A DNA stretch of 64,000 bases from Uropetala carovei. Lineage: Eukaryota; Arthropoda; Insecta; Odonata; Petaluridae. Below are positions 36,401-48,400 of the stretch, piece after piece. How positions within the stretch are numbered: position 1 is the first letter of the stretch; each line of letters starts with the position of its first letter. The notes under the pieces were generated by a model. The model had not been told where the DNA came from. It saw only the letters and a program-made list of their open reading frames with translations, and ran no database searches. The position numbers were made by a program, and so were the translations under genes. The stretch spans positions 2,933,001-2,997,000 of the forward strand of contig JAXCHB010000005.1 in the NCBI GenBank assembly GCA_036926305.1. Reading direction: 5' to 3'.

Positions 36401-39400
36401 ATTATATAGTAACTTTGTAAAAAATGTACTTTTGTGATAATTATCATACTAATCTATTAATTAATAAATAATTTTTACAAGGAATTACTGTACAAATTGA
36501 AAATATCCCTCACCCCCATGTAAAAATAGTAATCGCCCCCCCCCCCCCCTCTTGTGAAGTGTCTAGATCCACCCTTGCATTTTATGACACTTGTGGGATT
36601 TTCCAAAATTTCCAGAATTTGCCGCACTTCATTTTTCTATCCGTTCAAAAGTCGAAATTACTCCACACATAAGGAGGTTCAATCTCGTTACTTATTCCGG
36701 ACTAAGTGTATTAAGTATGCGTAACAATTAAAGATAAGTCGCTTTAACTAAATTTATAATTGATTCTTAAGTTTTTCTTTTTTACGTACTACTATAAAAA
36801 ACAATTTAAAGAAACGTTTTGCTTAATACTTCTGGTGAATAGAAAATTCGTATTCATCCTCTTTCACAAACACACGCATTCCATTGTCAAAAGTTTCATG
36901 ACGCTATAATAACACCGAATAGAAATATTAACCACGTATTAAAAGTGAGTAAATTAACTACGTCTCATGATTCTTGATGGGAAGGAAAAGCTACTTGTAA
37001 ACCAACGAAAAGCTACTTAAAACATCATTTTACGATCTCATTTGAATAAAAACAATCCTACGGCTTCATGTTCTATCCCTTTCGGTTTCGTTCTTTCCTG
37101 CAATTAGAGGAGTGGATTTTTTTGATCTGAATTCATCCGGCCTCAATATAATTTTACGCGTCGTGATAAATGAACGGAAATGATCCTATTTATATCCGTC
37201 ATCTTGAATAAAACATTTTGCATGATTCTGAAAAGAAAGATCGAGCACTCCTTATGGCGGATGCGTTTTTCGTCTAATATAATCGACCGTCCTAGGAGAT
37301 AATTCATCTAATTTGGATTCCGAAAAAAATAAGAAGTGTCAAAATGCACATATGCTCTCCAAATATTTTTTTGGCAGTTGACAACAAAGGGAACCGCGCT
37401 ATGAAACGATACTACAAGTGACCTAACGCGATATTACCGGGAGCAACGCGTCCAATGTTAAAATACAATAGAAATGAGTCACGTCCGACGCGAGCCGCCT
37501 CATACATTTGTATTAGATTCGAACAATCGATTCGACCCCTCCGTGTTAGATCACGCGACTTCTCCTTAAGAATCCTCATTATTTCGACGCATTTCCTAAA
37601 TCGACAGTTTACCCCGATATTTGACTTTTTTTAAAAGCGACATAAACGGTTTCGTTTTCCTCCGACGCTATGGACCTAATACGATATATACAGTGAAACT
37701 TCTATAATTCGAGCCTCGAGGGAAACGAAACATATTCGACTTATAGAAGAAAGATAACACGAAAAGGAGATTTTGTTCCGTAAAACGAATCCACTTCCAG
37801 TTGTGGAAAATTCGAGTCATAAGACGTTCGAATTACAGAAATTGGACTTTACCATGGACCAAAATATGCAGCCGTTGGCCGTTTTCCATCGTTGCCGTGG
37901 CGCATAGCTCGCGCGTTTTGTAAAATTTCTTTTTTGCTGTTTAGTGGCTTAGGTTAAACGTTCCATCTGTAAAGCGTGCCTGTGTTAGGAAGAACGAACG
38001 AGAGAGAGAGGGAGGTGGAGGGAAGTATACTCTGAAAGAGGTAGGGAGGGAGAGAGAGAGAGTGGCATGGGAGGGGAAAGAGAGAGGAGAGGAGATCCAG
38101 AGACGGAGGAGGGAGAAAGGATAGAACGAGTATAGGAATGGGAAGGAGATGGAGGATGAGACGGGAGGGAGAGAGGATGAGAGAGAGAGGGAGAGGGAGA
38201 TAGAGAGAGAGAGAGGAAAGAGACGAAGGGGTATAAGAGGAGAGAGAAGGGGGTAGTAGGCGTCCATTCAAACAGCAAGGCGGAGTCACAAGAATGCGGC
38301 TCACCTCGAAGTAGAAGCGACCCCACTCAACCTCCTCCTCTCTCTCTTTCTCTCTCCCTCCCCCTCCCCCCCCTCCCCCTTCCTTCCTTTCCCCCTCCCA
38401 TCCACCCTTGGGACCACTTTCCAAAAGGATTTTTCTCCTGGCACCGCCTGCAGGGAAGGTGGGAGGGAGGGAGGGATGTGGGCACGGGACAAGAGTATCC
38501 CTAAACGGAGGGAGGGGAGGAAGCGAGGAAAGGAGAGAGGGAGGGAGGTAGAGAGAGTGAGAGAGGGAGGGAGGTAGGTAGAGAGGGAGGAAGGGAGAGA
38601 GGCTAGAGAGTGTTAAAGGCAAAAAAAAAGAGACCTACGCGCACGTGTTAATTTCCAACTCTCTTTAAGCCATCGTTGGTTATATTATGGGACGGAAGAT
38701 GAAGGTAGGACATTTTCTCCCGCGAATTTCTCTCGGATAGTAAAGAGGAAAAATGGGAGGGAGAAATGGGTGGGGGAGGGAGGGGAAGAAAGGGGAGGGA
38801 GAGAGAGAGGAATGGCGGGAAATATCAAGAGGGGAATACAGTGAGAGAGAGAGAGGCAACTGAGATGGAATCCTCTTTCTCTCTCTCGGGTTTTCTAACG
38901 GGTTAGGAAAGCTTTACGATAATACGTGGGAGAGAGGGAAAGAAGGATAGAGAGAGAGGTCGAGATGTAAAAGATACGAGGAATGGGGAAAAAGAGAGAG
39001 GAAGAGATCCGTCACAGGACATAAGGGCGGCGTTTAAAGGGGATGAGTGCGTCTCTTGTTCTTAAATAATCATAATCTTTAGTCCTCTCTTCGTTCCAGA
39101 CACACGCATTTTTTTTTTGGAGCGTGCCCGTGTCTTTTTTAATATTTTTTTAAGGGCCGTGTCGAATATACCAGTCTGCACAGGCCGAAGATTATTCAAT
39201 AACTAAAATAATTTCTCCGATAACGATTCGTCCTCCCAAAAAAAAAAATTAAAAAATAAAAAGCCCGTATTCGTATGTTTTTAAGTCTTCCCTTCTCCTC
39301 CTCTTTCCCATTCCCTCTTCCCTCTTTACGACTTGACCTCCACTCTCTCTCTATACATGTCCCTCTCTCTCTCTCCCCACTCCCCCGCCTCCTATTCCTC

Positions 39401-42400
39401 TCCCCTTTGGCCGCCCATTCATTCCGACGGGGCAACGCTGCCAAGTTTACACCGAAGAGTGTACGAAAAAGTTTGCCCCGCGCGCATGCGCCCGCCCCGT
39501 GCCCATTCATCCCCGGTGAGTGATGCTGTAGGTGGTAGGGTAGGTGGTGTGGTGGTGTTGGTGTGGAAGGGAGAATGGGAAGAGGGGAGGAGGAGAAGGA
39601 GGAGGAGGAAAAAAAGGTTGAATGAGGTTTGGAATGCCGGCGGGGCGACCCCTAGTGACCCGAACGAAGCAGCAGGTGCGGCGAAGGGTACGGGAATAGG
39701 GTATATACGATCTTCTCTCCTCAACCCCCCTCCCCTCCCTCCCTCATCCCCTTCCAGCCCCTCCCCATTTTACTCCCCTCCCTCCCTCACCCCCTTCCAG
39801 CCCCATCCCCATTTTACTCCCCCACTCCCTCCACACCTCCTCCCCCCACCCTGACAAAAAAATCCTCTCTCCCCCTTTGTCGATAAATTTCGTCCTCACA
39901 CACTCAAAAAGTCGCCTTTCTCTCTCTCTCTCTCTCTTTTCCCAACTTTATCACAAATCCTCTTCTATTTCTCTCTCTCTCTCCACACACTCTTGGAAGT
40001 AGGAAAAGAGTGAATGACCTCGGACGCCCGTTTTACAGCGATGTTCCGACGACGCCCAACCCCTGTGCGGCAATACCGCCGCTTCCATTCACTACATGTG
40101 AGACGGCGGGAAAAGCCGAGAGAGAGAGAGAGAGATGGAGTGAAAGAGAGAGAGGGAGTGATGGAAGGATGCGAAGAGAAAACGGGAGAGGGAAAGCGCG
40201 AAGGGGGAGTTGGATGAAGAAAGAAAACGAGGATCGAGAGGAGGAAGTGGAAAGAGAGGGGAGAAAATGAACCAATAAAAAAGGAGGGAGGGGAAAACAG
40301 GGAGAGAGAAAGAGAGAGAGAGAGAGAGACGAGGACAAAAAGGCACGGATGAAAGGAAATTGAGCATATAAACGAGAGATGAGACGCAAGGAGAATTGGA
40401 TAGAGATAAAAGGAATGGTGGGATGAGTTAGATAAAATGAATAGAGAAGATAGAGCGAGTAGAAAGAGGAGAAAATAAAATAATGGAGGAGAGGAGTAAA
40501 AGAAGAGGAGACAGCGTCGTTATGAGGGTTTACCTCAAAGAGCAGAAATCCGTTAGAATGCATAACAAAAGAGAAAAATGGAGCGGAGAAGATATAGTAA
40601 TTGATATGGATTACGAGTTACAAAAGAGAAAGAGTGTGGAAGAGTAAGAAATAAAGATAGAGAGAGGATCATTACAAGTATATAATACGTGACAAGGAGG
40701 AATAGCGAAAATGATTTATCCTTCAATTAATTGTATTCTTATACATATGGAAAAACAATACAACATGGAAAACTTTACTCCAACTATCTTCATACTGCGC
40801 TGTAACAGCGTAAATCCATGTTCATTTGTTTCTCGTACAAGGTCAAATCCCTTTTTTTTTTAAATTGGACGGGGTGTGTGGAACGGATGGATTTTTACCT
40901 AAGAAACATCCTCGTCTTAGCGGTTTTAACCGCTGAGAACTGGGAGAAATGCGCATTTTTCTTCCTCGAAGAAGAAGAAGAGGGCGATTTCGTTTAGAGT
41001 AGGAGAATGTCGCAGCCTCGAAGGCCAGAAGCAGCCTGCCCATGACCAGTTACCCAAGCGGTTTGGGTTTATTATAGCGCAAAGGGGACAGACGTTCAAC
41101 GGGCGCTAGAACCTCTTATAAAAGGTTCGTTCTCGCTGCAGGCGTTGAAGTCATCGCGACCGAATCCTGCGTAACCTTGTGATTTTTTGACGACGTACGC
41201 TTTGAATACGGGGTTATTTTCGCTCGGGAGAAGTGCAAGGCTGTTTGCGCCATTAAACGAACGCGGAAGGATATGTTAGCGCGGGAAAGCTTTCAAAAAA
41301 CTAAATTACGTTGGTGTTACATGTCCTCTCGTAATTTTCGCTGATAATATCGACGTGTGTTCACATGTTTATTCGTAAAGTTTATAGCATAAATGGTAGT
41401 CTTATTAGAATCAAATAAAACAATGAATTAGTACGGATATATCGTACTTGAAATGAGCACACTCGACCGTTTTATAGTCAAGAAAATTAACTATACCAAA
41501 ACATTCCATAATCTTAGTTCTAAGAATCAGTTTTGCCTGCATATCCTTAGCATACAAAAACTTTTCTTTAAGTTTCAAGGGCTCATTTTGTAATTACTAC
41601 ATCATAATGTAGTATGTATATCAGTGTTGGTTATGATAGTAAAATGTCTGCTCTTAGGATGATAAATGTTTTATGCGGAGCAAAGGCGATTCATAGAATT
41701 ATCTTAAAGGGTAACAGAAAAGAGTAATACAAACTGTAACTCACCTGTGTGTATTCGCTGATGCGCCTTTAGGTGGGAGCTCTTTGTGTACACTTTAGTG
41801 CAACCTGGGAGAAGAAACAGATTTGCATAAGAAGAAAGTAAAAAAATTTCATAGGTCATGTAATCATAAATATTTCTTTCGTGATACTGAGTTTATTCCG
41901 ATGTTATAAAATTTTGAGATATTTAGGAGAATTTACTCAAATTAATTACATAAAGGCTAAATGACAAAAAACTCTTTGTGTGAAGAAATACGTGATTCAG
42001 CACATGCAGAAAAGCGTTGCGATAGAGGAAATACAAAATGGCGCGGTGAGTTATACAAATGTCTGCTGATACAATGAAATATTACTTGGATGTTTTCAAA
42101 GATATTCGGCAGTTATCGAAAAAAACATCTTGTCAATGACGATTATAGTGAATCTGTATAAATTTCTCATCACTTAATACTATCTTTAAACACTCGGGCA
42201 GCGTAAGGCGAAACCTGTGCGTTCTTGTCTCTTGACCTTCATAACGATTTACTGCTGCTGTCATTACGTTTACTTTCGAGCGGCCATGTTATATAAATAG
42301 TTAAAAGTAACTTTTCCGTGTTCGTGTTTAGTAGAATGAAAATATTAAACAATCAACTTGCTACTTCCTATGAAATTAATATAATGCACCACAACTTTGT

Positions 42401-45400
42401 GGTTATCCATAACTAACACTTAAAAAACAAAACACTTTTCAGAATCCGCGAGAATTTATTGGGTAAGCTTATCAATAATGTCACGCGGAACCTATTTGAA
42501 ATGTATTTTATTTCATATTTATGTTACCATTTTCTACTTCTAACTTTTTAGCACTATTTTATGTAACATATGTCATAGTTTTTACCTCCGCGCAAATTAC
42601 ACCATCGAAATTAGATAAATTAATAATATATTAGGTACAACTAACAATAAGATTAAACCGCGACACGAAATACGTTTTGCGCGTATTTTTCAATCTTCTT
42701 GAAAATGGAAAGAACAGTATCCCACTCTAGGTAGTTTAAACTAAACATCCAGCTTTCGAGAGATTTGAACAATTGAAATTGAGATGGAAACTATTTGAAA
42801 AGTTTATAATGAAAATATGAGATATTAAAATAATTTAAAAGGCACGCTTTTATTATCTTAAGCCGATGGAATTACGCTTTTCAACGTTTTTGACGTTTTT
42901 ATGAATTCAACAAACTGCGCAGAAAACAGCATTCGTCACTTTCTCGCCTTTGGCGCTGCACTGAAAGACGTATTCGAGCTAATAAACTGACCTATATTTG
43001 GCGTTATCAAATTCTGTAGACTTTCGCCGTTGACCAATTTATAAAAATATACGATTCTTGAGAAGGTTTTGAAAGAAACTTTAAGAGAACCAGCGGAGAG
43101 TTACATCACACTGATTCGACGGAGACAGCGTGTCTGGTCTTTTTTTTTATATATCGAATAAAGGTGAAAGCCGTAAGGCTAGAAAATTTTTCTTCACACG
43201 CTGTCTCCGAGGATCCATCAGGTTCTGTCAGGGGCGGATCCAGGAACTTCTCAAGGGGGGGGGGGGGGGGGGGGGGGGGGCGATCGCCCCTCCACCTATC
43301 GAATCCGCCCCTGTCAACTGCCCTATATTTTGAAAATCCCTACCCCTATCAGAATCCTTCTTTCCCTTACTATGCAGAACTAATCTGCGGCGTATAATTG
43401 AGGATTTTTGCGCGGAATGAATTTAAGTAAGCGCCCAGTGAAGTGCAATGGGGTTCTCCAAGGAGGGGGCGATCGCCCCCCTTGGATCCGCCCCTGGGTT
43501 CTGTAGGATCTATGTATAGTCAACTCGATTAACTGGACGCCTCGGGACCAAGCCCATTTCATTTATCGGATATTCCGGTTGCTCGATATGCCTATTTGCG
43601 CGTAACATATATGCACGGAGGAAAAAATAATAAGTAAATATTAAGATAATATAAAAACGCTTCAAATAAGGAAACTGACCGCAAAATAACAGTAACCCTG
43701 TTCTACGTAATAACGTCTACGTTAGGTATGGGATAAGTAAATACCGTACACAAGAAATTCATCATAAACACTTTCACGTTTTTAAAAATTCCATTTAATA
43801 AAATTACGGATATTAGATATCGAGAGTTTGATGTATAAACATTTTGTTTCAATATCGTAAATTTTCTTTGATCCACGTTCACTCTTTTCTCTACAGTTTC
43901 AGCGGCGGTTAAAAAAATAAAATAAAATAATTTCAGTACAATTTAGTAAATATCGCTCATCTTTTTATTTTCGAATTAATTCGGTATCACTCTCTATGCA
44001 GAAAATTCAGACGTTTTTTGTCATCGGAAACAAATTCGTGAATATTATACTTCAGCTTCACAGATTTTATGCTGAGAATACGATGTTATCTGCGATAATC
44101 GTAATAATTTTCGCTGATACCTAATCCATCCACCTTTGAAAGCCTCTGAATTTGAAGCATATTATATTTCTAACTTATGAATGGACAGTTTGCAGTTGCG
44201 AGAGCCTAGTCGGGCTGCAATAACATTTGCGAGGGGTTCAGCCGTATTAGAGTTCACAGCAAAAGTTATTTTATATTTTCCTGCCAAAAGTTCAAGTTTT
44301 ATTATCAAATTATCCTTTTCACGTTTCTTTTTGATAATGGTTTCGCGGGCTACATTGAATGCTCGTGCGGGTTTTATACGGCCTGCGGGTCTTACCTTCC
44401 TCGCTCAGATAAACTCAGTTCTTTCGTTACTAACCTTCTCGTATAGTCTAGCGCGATTGCTTTGTACGTTCGCTACGACCTCCTATTCCCCTCTTTTTTT
44501 CTTCAATGGGTTTTTACTACAGATGCTGTGTGAATGAAAACCAAGGCCTATTCATGGTCAACAATGCCAGGGCAGAGTGTTGGTTCAGACTTATTTACAC
44601 ATTCATTGACGAAACAGGCGTTATACATCGTAATGAACCCTCTTTTTGGATCCTGCTTTCTCCCCAAGATGGGGGGCCGCGCTGTGGTTTCCTCTCGAGA
44701 CGATTCATTTGAACCTTCGTTCGGACCTTGTTAAACGAGGCGTATCCGACAAATCGCTCGTTTCTAGCATTTCTACTTCGATTCGAAGGAAAATTCAACT
44801 CTTTGTGATTTATCCGATCTTGATAATGGTTTCGCAGGAAATTCGTCATTCCTCGTTTTTTTTTTTAAAGGACATTGTGTGTGTGACACTATCGTCTCCT
44901 GGCACTTTGCCTCTTTTCTTGATTTTGGTTGCGTAAGCCGACTTCCTCTGTAGGTTCGCTTGGTACGGTATTGGGTTTACCTTGGTCTTTCAAAATCCAG
45001 TCTTTTCCCTCGTATAAAATTTTTTTTTTCGCGGTAATCTCTCTCCGTGATAGGTTTGTTCGAAAGAAACGGAATTATTCTTTGCGTCGATGCTTCAACC
45101 TGATGGCCTAGTTTTAAGTATTAAAATTTTTTAAATAAAATAAATATTTGTGTAAGAATACATTTTTTGTTTTTTTAAATCTTCGAATTTCATCGTTGTT
45201 TATTCCATTTGATTTTTTATTATTTTTACAGATAGCTGATAATCTTCGAAGTGAAATATAATAAAGGAATGTAGTTAGAATTTTATAATTATTTATTATT
45301 TTTATGTGCAGAATTGCATGAAACAAATAGAGTATTTCCTATGGATTGACACCATGTATTAGGTACGTTACGGAACGTTGTTATAGCGTTTATATGAATT

Positions 45401-48400
45401 TATTATTCGCATATACTTAAACGTATAGCACCGTCTCTTTGGTAGAACAGTTTTTTCTTCATAATTTTACAAGTGAGATCCTATACAAGTCTTAAATGAT
45501 TTGTCGATTTAAGTTTAAGGAAAAAATGATTAATGTCATGGTCAGAAGTTGTGCGTAAAAATCGTTTTTTATAAATCTAATATATAAAAAACGTCCAAAC
45601 TTATTTTGTGGCACTGACCATATGATCGAGTCGATCGTTTCGGAAAAAACGCATTCCGCAAGTTTTAATACTCGTACATTATCAAACGCGGTCCCTTAAT
45701 GCTAAGCGGTGAGCGTGCGTTTTCCCAACTGGTTAAATTTCTCTAATGGACTTCCCTTCAATCATCATCACTTTCATTCTTTGAATTTTCGATCCCATCC
45801 TGCGCCTGTCAACTGCGCTGATGTCATCCAGTTTCTCAGGCTGTAGATTTCTCCTCATTCCTTAAGTTTCACCTTCCCAAAAGACTTTTGAAGTTACATG
45901 TTGCTAACTTTTCAAGCGAATAATCTCTTCCTTTTAATCAAATCGCTTCTACCATACTTGGTCCTTACTTTGTGAAGAGGATAGCATTTGTGGAGCACTG
46001 TCTTATACGAAGTGACTATGTTCCACGTGTTTAACTGAATACTTTTTCCATTATCGTGTTTGACTGTCAAATAAGACCGATGAAAACGAATCTATTTTTT
46101 TTTGTAAATTCAAGCTTTATCGGTTGCTAAAAATACTACGAATCATTGGAATTTAAAGCCTTATTACACAAACGTATCACATACAGTCATTTGAATAATC
46201 TTATTGACAATGCGCGCAACTTAACCAGGGACAACTAAAGCCAGCCAGTTGTATTTTTAGCCCTAAGAGTAAACGTTCATTTTTTTATAATAACCCCAAC
46301 CGTTCTCGCTCTTTCCTCACAGGTATGAAACTCAGTATTACACTACTTCCGTCAGTGGAGCCTTTTTTTCCAGCGCGAAGGTTGGACTTTTCTTACGCTC
46401 TCGTTAATTGCTAGAAAAAACAGATAAATTTCCGTCGTAAAATTCACGGCCTTTCTTCCTATTGAATTTTAACAGGTCTTTAAAAAAACCGTTTTCTCTG
46501 GCTGATAAGATTCGGTCGGTAGAATTTTGGCGCACCGTTTACCTAACTAGCGTGAATTGTCGTGAAAAAGATGTCGTATTTGAAGTCGCATGTGATTGCG
46601 CGTTGCCTTAGTCAGTCCAATAATTCGACTCGCTAAAATAAGGATTTTCGTTGGCTCTAATTTTAAATTCACACATTTTAAGTAGGTATTGAAACGTTAA
46701 CATTTTCCAAGTTTTATTTCCACATATCAGTGGAAGTGCGTTCTCTATATTCATATGAAGCACCAAAGGGAACAAAATGCGTAACGATTAATGAGGTCGA
46801 TGAATTTGTTGACAATTTCAGCGCCAAAAGTTAGAAAAACATATGAGAATTCAAATTTTCGAGATGCGATTAAGTGATAACTCACGTTTCTGAAATAGGT
46901 CAGTATAAAACCGTGCGTTGCAGTGCTACAATTTTGGTCCTCCGAAGGCTCTTGTTATCGATTTATCTATTTCCTTTTGTGCATAATGCAAGAAATACCT
47001 CTTCCGCTTACGTATATTGGCCTTGTTATTTCGAAAAGTCAACGCCAAAGCTGTTAAAATGTATATCCAAGATTCACTTCACTTATTAACGTAAGCAGGT
47101 CCTCGATATAGAGAGTATTTAAGGTGTACCAAATGTTTCTAATTCAGGATAATCAAATTATTTACTCTACAACTTTATCGGTGCTCAAGTTTGTAATCGG
47201 ATGGTAATTTAGTGGCGAAAGCCAGTGTCTAGATTAACTCGACATCGCTATATCGAGGTTCGAATGCAATAAAATATGATATTCGACCACGAAGGCTTAA
47301 GACACTCACCCAAAAAGTCGCAGTGGTGTATTCTCCGCTTCTCCAACTCGGGGTTGTTACGGCGATTGTACTTGACGGGTGCTGGGGACTGAACCGTCCC
47401 CCCGCTGCCACCCCCTCCAACGTTCGGGGCAGACGACGACAGCCTCGGCGCGGTGGACGGGGGCGCCGGGTAAGGGGGCGGCGGCGTCCTCCTCTGAGAC
47501 GGAGGTGGAGAAGAGGGCAAGAGGAGGGTCTGAGTGGGCGACGAGGAGGCGTCGATGGGGGGAGGTGGTGGAGGAGGAGGCGGGGGCGGTTGTTGCGTCG
47601 AGGGGGCGGAAAGGGACGGCGGGGGGGCGTTCGGGATGGAGACGAATTGGGAGGGTACCGCCTGGGGCGCGTGGTGCGTGGGTCGCTCGAGGCAGAAGCC
47701 TCCGCCGCCCACGGACTTGCTGCCGAAGCACGAACCTCCCCCTCCGGAAGTACTCCCCAAGAAGGGGCCTCCGAAGAGGGTGGCACTGGAGGAGGATGAG
47801 GACGAGGGGGATGGAAGGGGGACGGACGGGATTCGCTCCGGCCGCTCCGACTTCACGTGGACCATTTGCAGAGCCGCCAGGTCGTTCCTGAGAGAGAGAA
47901 GGGGAAGAGTCGTTTCAGTGAGGTCATCGAAAAATGGCGAAAGGGGCGGAGTGTCGAATCGGAACGGGTTGAAGTGCGCGGATGACGATGAAAGGGTTTA
48001 ATGAGAGGCCAGGCGTAATTGGTCCTCGTAATGTTTATCCAATTTAAAAGTGGAGTATTTCGCTTATTTTTAGAGTATGTACGAGCAATTCATATTTAGG
48101 ATACCGCGATGACCGCTTGCAGGCCATCTCAAAGGGGCCCGGGCCACTTCAAGATTTTGAGGCCCCTGGCCACAATAAAAATAAAAAAACTCATGAAAAC
48201 AAAATTAGTCGCATATGCAAGTTGTAAAGGCCAGGTTGGAGAATGCGGACACCGGCGGAGTAAATATCGGTAGAGGAGTAAGACAGGGCTGTTGTCTATC
48301 GCCGAATCCTATTCAATATATTTGGAGAGAGGCTAATGCAGGAAGCGTTAGAAGGCACGGGAGATTTCAAAATTGGAGGAAGGATTATAAGAACAGTAAA

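Noticed and set aside
37941..38622. Minus-strand frames of 108-222 codons and similar frames at 39333-40563
   Set aside because: The coding look comes from GA/CT composition; the translations are low complexity and overlap in several frames.
47323..48001. Plus-strand R/G-rich frames of 155-170 codons
   Set aside because: They are antisense shadows of the GC-rich dar1 exon at 47310-47887.
48128..48175. GC-rich block GGGGCCCGGGCC..GAGGCCCCTGGCC
   Set aside because: It resembles inner parts of hAT MITEs, but no ends could be identified.
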